A stretch of DNA of 64,000 nucleotides from contig CAYZSO010000010.1 in the NCBI GenBank assembly GCA_964479695.1, positions 1-64,000 of the forward strand, written 5' to 3'. The stretch comes from JAAYZH01 sp964479695. Lineage in GTDB: Bacteria; Bacillota; Clostridia; Saccharofermentanales; Fastidiosipilaceae. The position numbers and the translations under genes were made by a program. The notes beneath the pieces are model-generated. The model was given only the letters and a program-made list of their open reading frames with translations, had not been told where the DNA came from and did not search any database. This document shows positions 26,444 through 36,900 of the stretch, one piece after another; the stretch's first letter is position 1; each line of letters starts with the position of its first letter.

Positions 26444-27601
26444 TTGATCCATTTATCAAGCACTAATAAGTATATGCTTAATGATAAAGTGTTATTTTTT
26501 CTATATTCTTTATATTTTATCCTTAAACCGTTTTATTTTTGGAGTAGTGGCCTTCCTCAAGTTGCAGATATTATTATTGTCCTATTATTCATATCATTAA
26601 TTCTTAAAAACAAGTTGACTATCCAATTGAGTTTGAATTATAAGAAGTTCTTGATTGTGTTATCTACTTTTGTTTTTTATGTCGCTTTAGTTAATATTAT
26701 CTGGATGATAATATTAAATGGCTCTAGCAGCTTCCTGACGACAACAATGTTCTATCTTTTTAATTTTTTCGCTGTAATAACAATTCTGTTATTAAATGTT
26801 GAATATGGCGATTTGATCTTTGATATAACATACATGGCAGTAATTAGCTCACTCTTAATACAGATGTTCATCTATCTTATTGGTGGGGGGTATACTGGAG
26901 GAAGACAAACAGCTGGATTCAATAACCCAAATCAACTTGGCTATTTCAGCCTACTCTCATTATCATTACTATTATTTACGAGTCAATATAGAAAAACAAA
27001 ACCTAGTTGGCTAATCATTGGCATAGCGATGTCTGCTATTTTATGTTTTTCGTCGCTTTCAAAAGCCGCAATAATTTCTTTTACAGGAATGCTTGGCTTT
27101 TACATTTTCTCAAAGAGTAAGGATAAAGATTTAAAAAGGAAAGTCGTCACAGTTATTATAATTTCGAGTATCGTTTTTATATTTTTGTATTATTACACAG
27201 ATATAATCAAAACAAATGCGTTATATCTTTCCGTTGAACGAAGAATCAATTCTATAGGACTTGATTCGGATGATAATTTAGTAGGAAGAGGATATGATAG
27301 GATTTTTAAACACCCTGAATACTTGTTGTTTGGTGCCGGGGAGGGAGAGTATTCAAGATTTAATAATTACAATATGGAGTTCCATTCAACACTTGGAAAT
27401 ATACTAGTTTCCTATGGACTAATTGGCCTTAGTCTATTTATTTCAATAATTATTATATCTATTAAGAATGATGGATTTTATACTTGGTATATTATTTTCT
27501 TTATTCTAATATATGGTCTTACTCATAATGGAGTAAGAAATAGTATGTTTTGGATGTTATTGGCTTTATATTCCTGTAATATAAAGAAATTTGAGAGGTA
27601 A
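26444..27601 (+). CDS. O-antigen/capsule polymerase (Wzy-like membrane protein)
   Basis: This 385-residue protein starts at a TTG with AGGAGGAG seven bases upstream. It has roughly ten hydrophobic segments and a large extracellular loop near the C-terminus containing VGRGYDRIFKHPEYLLFGAG and the ligase-like HSTLGNILVSYGLIGL block. That pattern marks O-antigen polymerases/ligases. It would join repeat units on the outer membrane face after flipping by the Wzx at 30819. The coding DNA is very AT-rich compared with its flanks, as is common for Wzy genes gained by transfer. Confidence 0.8.
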   Translation: MIHLSSTNKYMLNDKVLFFLYSLYFILKPFYFWSSGLPQVADIIIVLLFISLILKNKLTIQLSLNYKKFLIVLSTFVFYVALVNIIWMIILNGSSSFLTTTMFYLFNFFAVITILLLNVEYGDLIFDITYMAVISSLLIQMFIYLIGGGYTGGRQTAGFNNPNQLGYFSLLSLSLLLFTSQYRKTKPSWLIIGIAMSAILCFSSLSKAAIISFTGMLGFYIFSKSKDKDLKRKVVTVIIISSIVFIFLYYYTDIIKTNALYLSVERRINSIGLDSDDNLVGRGYDRIFKHPEYLLFGAGEGEYSRFNNYNMEFHSTLGNILVSYGLIGLSLFISIIIISIKNDGFYTWYIIFFILIYGLTHNGVRNSMFWMLLALYSCNIKKFER

Positions 27602-27605
27602 TATT

Positions 27606-28643
27606 TTGTTGATTAGCATTATTATGCCTGCTTATAACGCAGCAAGACACATAAATACAACTATTGAATCTATTTATAGTCAAACATATACAAACTTTGA
27701 GCTGATTATCGTTAATGACGGATCAACTGATGACACAGCGTCGATATGCCAAGCTCTAGAAACTAAATATGAAAATATTATCGTAATTGATCAAGAAAAC
27801 CAAGGCCCTGCTGCTGCCAGGAATGCTGGGATTATTGCAGCGAAAGGTGATTATATTACTTTCATCGATGCTGAGGACACAGTAGATAATAACTGGTTAG
27901 AGATTTATGCAGATATCCTTACTATTCAATGTTACGATCTAATAATCTGTGGATATAAAAGAATAAGGAGAAATGAAAAAAGAAATACAAAGGAATGTGA
28001 TTATATAAAAACAGATAATCCCATGCAAATAATTTCTAATTCGCAATATATTGAAGCAATGAATGGTTTAATTTCAGACGGGATTTTTAATCCTTTGTGG
28101 AACAAAATATATAAAAGAGTACTACTTATCGAATTTGGCATTTCGTTAAATAGTCAATATAAGTTAGGTGAAGATTTTTTGTTTAATATCGATTATTCAG
28201 AATATGTTAATTCAATCTTTGTTTCTACTAAATGTCCGTATAACTATTATATTGATGAAGGAAGCATAACCCATAGGTACCATGAAAATAAGTTTGTTCA
28301 ACTTAGAGACGTAACTCTCAGATATAAGTATTTCTTAGATAAACATTCTATTGATAAAACACAGTATTTCAAACGATTAATGAGAAATGTATTTAGTAGC
28401 ACCATGGAATTTTATCATGTTGATTGCATGTTAACTAACAAAGAAAAGGTTATAAAAACGAGGGAAATAATTAATGATGAAAGCGTTGTAGAACTTATTG
28501 CGCTATACAAGCCGAACTCGTTTATAGATAGCCTATTATTATCTATTTTAAAGCCATGTAGTCCCAAATTGGTTTTGGTTTTTTCAAAAATTTTCCACTT
28601 TGGGAAGTTTTGGATTGCACCTAGAATCCCCTCAGTTAGATAA
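27606..28643 (+). CDS. Family 2 glycosyltransferase
   Basis: The likely start is a TTG at 27606 with GAGAGG eight bases upstream; an in-frame TTG at 27591 overlaps the Wzy stop. The N-terminus is a classical GT-A domain: SIIMPAYNAARHINTTIESI, VNDGSTDDT, GPAAARNAG, and FIDAED in place of the usual DxD metal site. The C-terminal half varies and ends near KIFHFGKFWIAP. The protein has about 345 residues, no signal peptide, and no membrane helix. It probably transfers one sugar of the repeat unit. Confidence 0.8.
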   Translation: MLISIIMPAYNAARHINTTIESIYSQTYTNFELIIVNDGSTDDTASICQALETKYENIIVIDQENQGPAAARNAGIIAAKGDYITFIDAEDTVDNNWLEIYADILTIQCYDLIICGYKRIRRNEKRNTKECDYIKTDNPMQIISNSQYIEAMNGLISDGIFNPLWNKIYKRVLLIEFGISLNSQYKLGEDFLFNIDYSEYVNSIFVSTKCPYNYYIDEGSITHRYHENKFVQLRDVTLRYKYFLDKHSIDKTQYFKRLMRNVFSSTMEFYHVDCMLTNKEKVIKTREIINDESVVELIALYKPNSFIDSLLLSILKPCSPKLVLVFSKIFHFGKFWIAPRIPSVR

Positions 28644-28738
28644 TGGATAATTGCTTGTACATTAGTTCGTGGAATTGTTATGTTATTAACTATTTAATAG
28701 TATGTGAAATAAGACATTATTTGAAAGAGATTAAGTAA

Positions 28739-29608
28739 ATGAAACTTCTATATTTTCCAATAACTAGATACCGTAGCAATACAATTGCTAATATAATTAA
28801 TCTGTTGTTACTTAATGATGCAATTCGTAAAGCAAATGAAAATAATGAAAATAATCTGCAAAATGAATTCGAGTATTATTTTACTATTTGTAATGGCTCA
28901 CCTGTATCGGATACGAATGTTTGTATCCAGAAATCAATTTACGAACAAGTTCTATTAGGTGATTTCTGGATAGATATCAATGTGTTTTTGTTTAGATCTA
29001 GTAAAAGATGGTTTGAAGGTACTAAGTTGACCATGCTTTCTCGAGGTGAAAAATGGTCAGAGAAATTAGAAAGAGATGTTAAACATTCTATGGTAAATGC
29101 TATTCCTGTGAAAATTAATGATATTTATCTCGCTATAATCTATCAGAAATCTGGATTTATTAATGGTGTTGTTGGTTCTGTAAATAGTGTTAGCGTAAGT
29201 AAGAAGCCCTTATACCATTATCGTATTCATTCAAACACTATTAGTTCTTCATACAAAGTAGATTTTTTTCGACAACTACTAGATGTTCATGACGAATTAT
29301 CAAGGCTATTAATTAGCTCATCTTACTTTTCCATGGCGAGTGGGAGAATGAGTAATAGATACATAAGCGCTAGCATTGATGCTATAGCTAATGAAGTTCA
29401 TCCTGATAATAAACATAGTATCATTCAAAAATGCAGAGATATTAAGACTATTTGCGCACATCATGACTTAAAGTATCATTTAATGGGCGTTAATTTATCT
29501 GGGTGCTCAATGTCTAAGAAATTTGTCATAACAGCACTTCGGCATCGGTGGTATTTATTATTGTATACATATTATCGATTATACTGGATTGTAAAATTTA
29601 AGATTTAG
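28739..29608 (+). CDS. Partial family 2 glycosyltransferase-like protein lacking the N-terminal domain
   Basis: This 289-residue frame lacks the nucleotide-binding GT-A strand-loop motifs. Its second half reads like the end of EpsH/EpsJ-type transferases (KKPLYHYRIHSNTISSSY, LLDVHDELSRLL). The first 90 residues look unusual and may be derived from out-of-frame or rearranged DNA (QKSIYEQVLLGDFWIDINVFLFRS). It is probably a decayed or chimeric gene. The start at 28739 has only AGAGATTAAGTA upstream, a poor ribosome site. Confidence 0.5.
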   Translation: MKLLYFPITRYRSNTIANIINLLLLNDAIRKANENNENNLQNEFEYYFTICNGSPVSDTNVCIQKSIYEQVLLGDFWIDINVFLFRSSKRWFEGTKLTMLSRGEKWSEKLERDVKHSMVNAIPVKINDIYLAIIYQKSGFINGVVGSVNSVSVSKKPLYHYRIHSNTISSSYKVDFFRQLLDVHDELSRLLISSSYFSMASGRMSNRYISASIDAIANEVHPDNKHSIIQKCRDIKTICAHHDLKYHLMGVNLSGCSMSKKFVITALRHRWYLLLYTYYRLYWIVKFKI

Positions 29609-29658
29609 ATTCCATATAGGCATAGATCATTTATAATATATTGAGGTAGAAAGAGTTA

Positions 29659-30816
29659 ATGAATAGTAGCATGATTAAAGTTGGAATTATCACGATTATT
29701 GATTACGACAACTATGGAAATCGACTTCAAAATGTAGCAACACATACCATATTGAGATCATTTGGATATGATCCCATGACAATTATCAATTCACCAAACA
29801 TAAAAGGCAATTTGCTGGGGAAAATTAAAAAAACAAGATTTAAGATATTACGAAGTTATTTAAAAAAAATCATAATTTTACTAAGAAGAAGAATTTATCC
29901 CAATAAGAATGATAAACAACTTGCTATCCTTGCTCCAATTCGAGAAAAGAATTTCAGAGAATTTTCGAGCCGGTACTTAACAGAAACCAAACAGTTGTAT
30001 AATCTAACAAATATAGAAACGATAGATAATAAGAACTACTATGCATTTTTAGTTGGAAGTGATCAGGTATGGAATCCAAACTATCGTGGTGGTTCATCTC
30101 TTGATTTTTTGACATTTGCACCAAAGGAAAAGCGCATTGCATATGCTGCCAGTTTTGGGATTTCAGAAATTCCACAAGAGTACAGAGAAAACTATCAAAA
30201 ATGGCTTTCTGAAATGGCGCATATTTCTGTTCGTGAAGATTCAGGTGCTGCAATTGTAAAAGAGCTCACAGGTAGGGATGTACCGGTGTTGGTCGATCCT
30301 ACATTAATGCTTAGCAAAGAAAAGTGGTTGCAAATATCAAAGCCTGCACAATATATGCCAAAGAACAATTATTTGTTAACTTACTTTCTCGGAGACATCG
30401 ATGCTGAAAAAAGAAACTGGATAAAGAACTTATCAATGCAGAATAATCTAGAAATAGTTAGAATGGCTGATCTTGAGGATGAAGAACGATATACTGCAGA
30501 TCCAGGAGAGTTTCTTGATTACATTTATAATTGCACAATTTTCTGCACGGATTCATTTCATGGTGCAGTTTTTTCTATTCTTTTTGAAAAGCCATTCGTC
30601 ATCTTCGATCGAGTATCAAAAACAGGCTCTATGAGTTCGCGAATAGATACATTGATTTCTAAATTTAAGCTTAAGGGTCGTAAATGGGATAAGGCTGTCA
30701 ACACTGATAGCTACTTCTGTGTTGATTATTCCCATGTTCCACCTATTTTAGAAGATGAAAGAAATAAAGCAATAACCTACCTACGCAATGCCCTACATAT
30801 TGAGGATAATGAATAA
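29659..30816 (+). CDS. Polysaccharide pyruvyl transferase
   Basis: This 385-residue protein matches the CsaB/pyruvyl transferase family: IITIIDYDNYGNRLQNVA at the N-terminus, AFLVGSDQVWNP (about 132-143), AYAASFGISEIP, and the C-terminal FCTDSFHGAVFSILFEKPFV (about 294-313). It transfers pyruvate from phosphoenolpyruvate onto a sugar of the repeat unit, making a negatively charged ketal. The F420-hydrogenase-beta-like gene two genes downstream is its frequent neighbour in such clusters. TATAAT at about 29631 may be part of a local promoter. Confidence 0.85.
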   Translation: MNSSMIKVGIITIIDYDNYGNRLQNVATHTILRSFGYDPMTIINSPNIKGNLLGKIKKTRFKILRSYLKKIIILLRRRIYPNKNDKQLAILAPIREKNFREFSSRYLTETKQLYNLTNIETIDNKNYYAFLVGSDQVWNPNYRGGSSLDFLTFAPKEKRIAYAASFGISEIPQEYRENYQKWLSEMAHISVREDSGAAIVKELTGRDVPVLVDPTLMLSKEKWLQISKPAQYMPKNNYLLTYFLGDIDAEKRNWIKNLSMQNNLEIVRMADLEDEERYTADPGEFLDYIYNCTIFCTDSFHGAVFSILFEKPFVIFDRVSKTGSMSSRIDTLISKFKLKGRKWDKAVNTDSYFCVDYSHVPPILEDERNKAITYLRNALHIEDNE

Positions 30817-30818
30817 AA

Positions 30819-32342
30819 ATGGCAATTAACCAACGCAAAGCAGGTGCAGCACTATCCTATATTTCTATGGGACTAGGCTATCTAGTCTCCATTATTTATA
30901 CGCCGGTCATGCTGCGCCTGCTGGGACAGAGTGAATATGGACTCTACAACCTAGTATCTTCAGTGGTCTCTTATTTGGGCGTTCTAAACTTCGGCTTTGG
31001 CAGTGCATATATGCGCTACTACACGAGGTACAAAGTTAAAGAAGATGAAGAGAAAATCGCCACACTGAATGGGATGTTCCTGGTTATCTTTTCTGTGCTC
31101 GGCTTGATTGCTGTCATTGCCGGTACAATTTTAGCCTTTAATTCAGACACCATCTTCGGTTCTCAATTGACCGCCTATGAGCTCGAGCGTGCCAAAATAT
31201 TAATGCTCATCCTTGTCGTGAACCTTGGCATTTCGTTCCCGGCTATTGTCTTTACCTCCCATATTACTGCTAATGAGAAATTCGTTTTCCAAAAGCTCGT
31301 GAATCTGATCAAAACCATCACAAGCCCATTCCTAACCTTGCCAGTATTGCTGGCAGGTTATGGTTCAGTTGGCATGGTTATCGTTACAACAGTACTGAAT
31401 ATTGCGGTCGAAATTATTTATGCCATTTACTGCATCCGTGTACTGAAGATGAAATTCTCTTTCAAGAAGTTCGATTTTGGACTCATGAAAGAGATGACCG
31501 TCTTTTCCTCTTATATCTTCATTAACTTAGTTATTGACCAGATCAATTGGAATGTAGACAAGTTCATCTTGGGCCGCGTCCGGGGAACCGTAGCCGTTGC
31601 AGTATATGGCTTGGCGGCACAACTCAATTCGTACTACACAGCAATATCCTCAAATATTTCGAATGTTTTTATTCCCCAAGTCCATCAGATCGTTGCCGTT
31701 TCAGACGACAATACGGTCTTGACGAAACTATTCACCCGCATCGGCCGCATCCAATTTCTCATCCTCTCTCTGATCGCCACCGGCCTAATCTTCTTTGGCC
31801 GCCCTTTCATCAATCTCTGGGCAGGGTCAAACTACGATGAAGCATATCCGATCGCTCTACTCTTGATCCTTCCTGTTACCATTCCCTTGATTCAAAATTT
31901 AGGAATCGAGATCCAGCGAGCAAAAAACATGCACAAATTTCGTTCCTGGGTGTATTTATTCATAGCTGCCGCGAATGTATTGTTGTCGATCCCTTTGGCC
32001 AAAGCCTACGGTGGCATTGGTGCTGCTCTCGGGACAGCCTTGAGCTTATTGGTTGGGAATGGGCTCATCATGAACATCTATTACCATGTCAGAGTGGGAC
32101 TAGATATGAAATTTTTCTGGGTAGAAATCTTGAAGATTTTCCCCGGTTTCATAACACCAACAGCAGCAGGAATCGCCTTAAATTATTTTTTTGACCTCTA
32201 TCGGGGATGGCAATTCCTCGCCGGTGGTGTACTCTATGTCCTAGTGTTCGTGCTGTCGATGTGGTTCTTCGGCATGAACGATTACGAGAAAGACTTAATC
32301 AGGCAACCGTTGAACAAGCTATTCCATCGGAAGAAGCAGTAA
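30819..32342 (+). CDS. Polysaccharide repeat-unit flippase (Wzx, MOP superfamily)
   Basis: This 507-residue membrane protein has about 12-14 hydrophobic segments and the N-terminal AGAALSYISMGLGYLVSIIY and LGQSEYGLYNLVSSVVSYLG motifs of Wzx-type flippases. It would move lipid-linked repeat units to the outer membrane face for the Wzy at 26444. The ATG overlaps the end of the pyruvyltransferase gene region closely (3 bases after its stop). GC content rises sharply at this gene relative to 26.4-30.8 kb, suggesting a different origin. No interruption is seen. Confidence 0.85.
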   Translation: MAINQRKAGAALSYISMGLGYLVSIIYTPVMLRLLGQSEYGLYNLVSSVVSYLGVLNFGFGSAYMRYYTRYKVKEDEEKIATLNGMFLVIFSVLGLIAVIAGTILAFNSDTIFGSQLTAYELERAKILMLILVVNLGISFPAIVFTSHITANEKFVFQKLVNLIKTITSPFLTLPVLLAGYGSVGMVIVTTVLNIAVEIIYAIYCIRVLKMKFSFKKFDFGLMKEMTVFSSYIFINLVIDQINWNVDKFILGRVRGTVAVAVYGLAAQLNSYYTAISSNISNVFIPQVHQIVAVSDDNTVLTKLFTRIGRIQFLILSLIATGLIFFGRPFINLWAGSNYDEAYPIALLLILPVTIPLIQNLGIEIQRAKNMHKFRSWVYLFIAAANVLLSIPLAKAYGGIGAALGTALSLLVGNGLIMNIYYHVRVGLDMKFFWVEILKIFPGFITPTAAGIALNYFFDLYRGWQFLAGGVLYVLVFVLSMWFFGMNDYEKDLIRQPLNKLFHRKKQ

Positions 32343-32357
32343 TTGAAGGGTATTCAA

Positions 32358-33530
32358 ATGATAGATCAAGTCATAAAAACTCCAATAGATTGCATGGGTT
32401 GTCATGCTTGTTACAATGTCTGCCCGGTAGATTGCATCAAAATGAAATCTGATGACGAAGGCTTTTGGTACCCAGAAGTAGATCATGATAAGTGTATTAA
32501 TTGCCATCGCTGTATCGATGTTTGTCCGATTGTGAATAAACCAGACAAAAATTCAAAGCCCATATCTTACGCGTGCATATCAAATGATGATGATATTCGT
32601 GCGAATAGTTCTTCAGGTGGAATATTCACATTGTTAGCAGAAAATACGCTAGCAGAACATGGAGTGGTATACGGAGCTTCTCTTACTGATGATGCTGAAG
32701 TTGTTCATGTTCCGGTTGATGATGTAGCAGGCATCAATGTACTTCGAGGCTCGAAGTATGTTCAAAGTAGAATAGGTGATACATATAAGCAAGCAAAGAA
32801 ACACTTACTAGAAGGAAGCCAAGTGTTGTTTTCAGGCACCCCTTGTCAAATCGCAGGCTTACGATCGTATTTGGGCAAGGATTACCCCAACCTAATTACT
32901 GTCGATATTGTTTGTCATGGAGTGCCTTCACCTAAAGTTTGGAAGAAGTATGTTGATGAACAACAAATGAGATATGGATCTGAAGCAAAGGAGATATTAT
33001 TCAGAGACAAAAGCCAAGGTTGGAATAATTTTTCTATGCGGATAAAGTTTTTAAACTCAGAAGAGTACAACAAAACATTACGAGAAGATATATTTCTGCG
33101 TACCTTCCTTAAAGATGTCTGCCTTCGGCCATCGTGTTATGCATGCGAGTTTAAATCTGTGGAACGTTATAGCGACATTACACTAGCAGATTTCTGGGGA
33201 GTGAAACGCTTATTACCGGATATGGATGATGACAAGGGGACGTCCCTTGTTCTGGTAAATTCAGGTAAGGGACACACAATTTTTAAATCGTTGAGTGATA
33301 AATTGAGATCTGTCGAGGTTGATGTATACCAAGCATTAACTTACAACCCTGCAGCAATCCGCTCAGCTAATCGTAATCCTAACCGAGATAATTTTATGCG
33401 AGACCTTGAATCTTTGGATATGGATAAACTCTATAAACTTTATTGCTATGATAGTATAGATATTAGAGTAAAAAATTTGATTCGGTCTACCATTTCTAAG
33501 ATTGTTAAGAAATTTGGATTGGTATCTTGA
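32358..33530 (+). CDS. Coenzyme F420 hydrogenase/dehydrogenase beta-subunit-like protein with two 4Fe-4S motifs
   Basis: The protein has 390 residues from the ATG at 32358 (GAAGGG upstream). It opens with a bacterial ferredoxin pair, CMGCHACYNVCPVDCIKM and CINCHRCIDVCPI, then the N- and C-terminal domains of the FrhB family (SSSGGIFTLLAENTLAEHG, FSGTPCQIAGLRSYLG, IVCHGVPSP, LADFWG). In Firmicutes such proteins recur in capsule and exopolysaccharide clusters next to pyruvyl transferases, where their redox role is unclear. It probably uses a flavin. It is the last intact gene of this polysaccharide cluster. Confidence 0.85.
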   Translation: MIDQVIKTPIDCMGCHACYNVCPVDCIKMKSDDEGFWYPEVDHDKCINCHRCIDVCPIVNKPDKNSKPISYACISNDDDIRANSSSGGIFTLLAENTLAEHGVVYGASLTDDAEVVHVPVDDVAGINVLRGSKYVQSRIGDTYKQAKKHLLEGSQVLFSGTPCQIAGLRSYLGKDYPNLITVDIVCHGVPSPKVWKKYVDEQQMRYGSEAKEILFRDKSQGWNNFSMRIKFLNSEEYNKTLREDIFLRTFLKDVCLRPSCYACEFKSVERYSDITLADFWGVKRLLPDMDDDKGTSLVLVNSGKGHTIFKSLSDKLRSVEVDVYQALTYNPAAIRSANRNPNRDNFMRDLESLDMDKLYKLYCYDSIDIRVKNLIRSTISKIVKKFGLVS

Positions 33531-33619
33531 TTGGATTAAAAAGGAAATCAAGAAGCGTAGAGATGCAGTTTACAGACTTGATAAGACCCAAGTATTTTGC
33601 ATCAATGATTTAGAGGTGA

Positions 33620-33940
33620 ATGCTGAGTATTAATCAAAATAGAGTTGAGAAGTTTCAAGGGTATTGCTCAACACAAGATAAATGGGAAACCGTCGAACAA
33701 GACTTAATAAATACTACTTCGATGAGTCAATCTGTTAGTACTTCAAAATTCTAATCTCTAATCTGTCAATGTATGTGGCAACAGATGATACAATGCTATA
33801 AGTATATATCATTAGCTCAGAACCTCCTCATAAAGGTTGAAAGAACTGAACGTTTATATTTTGAGAATCATGATGAGTTGAGAAATTATTTGTATATGCA
33901 AAACTATACTTATCGCTTGCGACAAAAGGGGAATGGCTGA
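33620..33940 (+). pseudogene. Small gene with one in-frame TAA directly upstream of the Cap4-STAND gene
   Basis: From the ATG at 33620 (GAGGTG upstream) one frame reads 44 residues to a TAA at 33752-33754, then continues in the same frame through an ATG at 33773 to a TGA at 33938-33940, three bases before the Cap4-STAND start. The joined product would be about 106 residues, helical and Glu/Lys/Tyr-rich (RVEKFQGYCSTQDKWETVEQ, YKYISLAQNLLIKVERTERL). Its spacing suggests a translationally coupled partner of the large gene. No family was recognised. It could be two separate tiny ORFs or no gene at all. Confidence 0.4.
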
Positions 33941-33943
33941 AGT

Positions 33944-36900
33944 ATGGCAAAGAAAAAAACTGGAAAAAAACAAAAAGTAGACTCTCCAAAGGTCGCAATA
34001 CAAGAAGTACACGATTCGCGTAATGGAGGTCAAATTGCACTTAAGGGATATAGTTATCAACTGTTGTATTCAAGCTACTTGATCTTGTCAGAGTCTGACG
34101 AAAACACGGAGTTTTACTTTGAAGGGATTGAGGATCTCGATCAAGTTAAGCAGGTAGAAGTTTCTAACAGTATCACTCATATACAAATTAAGTATTCAAC
34201 TATACGTCAAAACGCTAGTTTCTTAAGTGATGTATTGAAAAATTTCTTGGAGATTTACCTACTAGATAACGTCCGAAATTTTAAGCTGGTTTTTGATTTT
34301 TCTGTAGCTAAGGGGCATATGAGTAAACTCTTTGAGAGTGATCTTGATGAACAATCCACTTTATACTGGAAAAGTGTTGTTGAAAAAATAAAGTCTGAGA
34401 ACTTTTTATGGAATTGGAACAATTTTTCATTTGAAGACTTTGTCTCAAAACTTAGTTTTGAGAAAGTAGAGAGAAATTATTTAATTGATGAAATAGAGAA
34501 GAAACTTATTCAAGAGTATGATATTACAACAGAAAATGTTAAATTATTTGCCAATGCTTTCAAAATATGCTGTTTAAATAAAATGGTGGAACGGAGTTTC
34601 TTGAATAAGAGAGAAGTTGATGTATTGGTACAAGATGTTAAGGATGATATTAATAAAGGCACCCATAACCCCGCTTACAAATGGATAAAGAAAATATTTT
34701 TTGATAAGGTTATCACTGAAGCAGAAGACGGTTTCTATGAAGGTAAAAAGCCAACAGTTGGCGATATTGTTTCACAGTTACCAGTGAGACGACCCGAACT
34801 TGAAGAAAAGTTGGCTGAATCAATTGAAAAGAACAGAGTTACCGTTATTAAAGCCTCTAGTGGACAGGGTAAAACTACGCTGGCTTTCCAAGTTGCCTAT
34901 AACCTCAGGGATGAATTTGATATCTACAGGTTAATATGGTGTAACGATCCTAGGGAGTTGAGTAATATTGTACAATTCTTAGCTTCCAGAGTTCGATTAG
35001 GAGAAAAACCGCTTATCCTCATTGACAATGTAGACTCTCAGCTTTCTGGGTGGAATGGACTGGCACAACTATTACAAGAAGAAGTTATATACCATTACAA
35101 ACTTCTTCTTACAGTAAGAGAAGATGACTGGTACAGCTATGCTGGTGACTTGAGTAATATTAAGTTGTTACATATTGTAAAGCCTACTCTTAATGAAAGA
35201 GAAGCTCAAAGCATATTTGAGGCACTTCAAAGAGTAAATAAAATCCATCCTTCAATATATGATTGGAGAAAGTCTTGGGTAAAGGTTGCAAACCGTAAAT
35301 TGCTTATCGAATATATTTATTTACTTACGCACGGTGAGATGTTATCAGAAAGAATCTCTCACCAATTAGAGCAAATAAACAGTAATAATACTGGGAAGAT
35401 AAAATGCGATATCCTTAGGAAAGTGTGTTTCGCTGATACTTGTGGGATCAAACTTTCGGTTGATAAATTAGTAAAGAGTTTACCAGATACTGCCCATTTT
35501 GATTATGGAGAAATCCTAAAGAGCATTGAAAATGAGTTTTTAATCCGAGTTGACAATGTGGGAAAATATGTTGAAGGTCTTCACCCAGTCCGCTCCCAAC
35601 ACATAGTTGATAAACTGCACGATTTTATCGATATTAGTGATACTGCACTTCAGGTAGTACAGATTGCAGATCATAGCTATTTCGCAAAGCTTTTTTCCAA
35701 CCTCCCGAAAGTGATCACAAATAAACATAGTTTTTATTCAGAAGTAATAGATTCCATGTGGAATGGAAGCGATCTATCTCATTACGTTTTCGCTCTACAA
35801 GGAGTGTTTTCAGGAAGTATTATGCAGTACTTTCTTAGTAATCGACATGCTTTTGATGATGCGAATGAACATGGTGGATTATTCATTTTAGACATGGAAC
35901 TGAATCCTTTTACAAACTTTCATGAGTTTGACTTTACATCGAACGCTATGGATGAATTGCTAAAAATCGATCCCAATAACCCAAATATCCAATACTTACG
36001 TGATCTAAGAGACAGTATACCAAAGATTGACTTACCTCAAACAGATGTTTACCACTTGTGTATTGCCATTTTCAATCAATTAAAAGATCATGATCTATTT
36101 GATATTACTAGCGACGTAGAATCATACTCGAAAATAATGTATTGGCTCTATAACATCAATCCAGCTCTGAATTTATCAAAAAATGTTCCGCTTGATAAAA
36201 TCTGGGAAGGAAAGAATATTTATTCAGAAGATAGTATCTCATCAATAATGTATACTTGCTTTTGTGGGGATAGAGAACTTTATCTGAACTTTGTAAATAA
36301 AAATATTTCTTCTATATTAAGCTATCTAAAAGCATCCACAGAATCATTAAGGGTATATGTAAAAGACAATGACATATTTGTTGAATATATTCTATTGCCA
36401 AGCAATATCAGAAATGGTAATGATGAAAGTGTCTCAAGACTAAAAACAATATGTAAAATGCTGCCAATATTTGAGAAGTATCACACTGTGTCTCTTAAGC
36501 CAAGAATAGAAATGCTTAGTAATTATAATATTCCTGATGATTCCCTGAAAACGATGCCTATCAGAAATCTATTTATTATGTTCCATCAAGAGTTTAACTC
36601 ACTGTGGAGCAAAACAATAATGAGCAACTATGAATGTGACAGCATCATTGAGTGGCTAGAATACTGGTTTTCTGCTAGGATAACCGTTGTTGAACTGTAT
36701 CAAAAAAGCATAACTTGTATAAATAAAATTCTTAAAGGAGAGCATTTTAGAAATGTTCTTAATGATATTGACTCTCTAAGAGTGGAAATGAATAGGAAAT
36801 TGATTATGGAATTTAGATTCCCATATGAAGATAGACCTTTTGATGTAAAAGCTAGTATTCCTGAAGGTTTTGTCAAAGTTAAAAACGAGTATTTTCAAAG

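Noticed and set aside
28739..29608. Complete GT2 glycosyltransferase
   Set aside because: The nucleotide-binding N-terminal motifs are absent; only the C-terminal part resembles the family.
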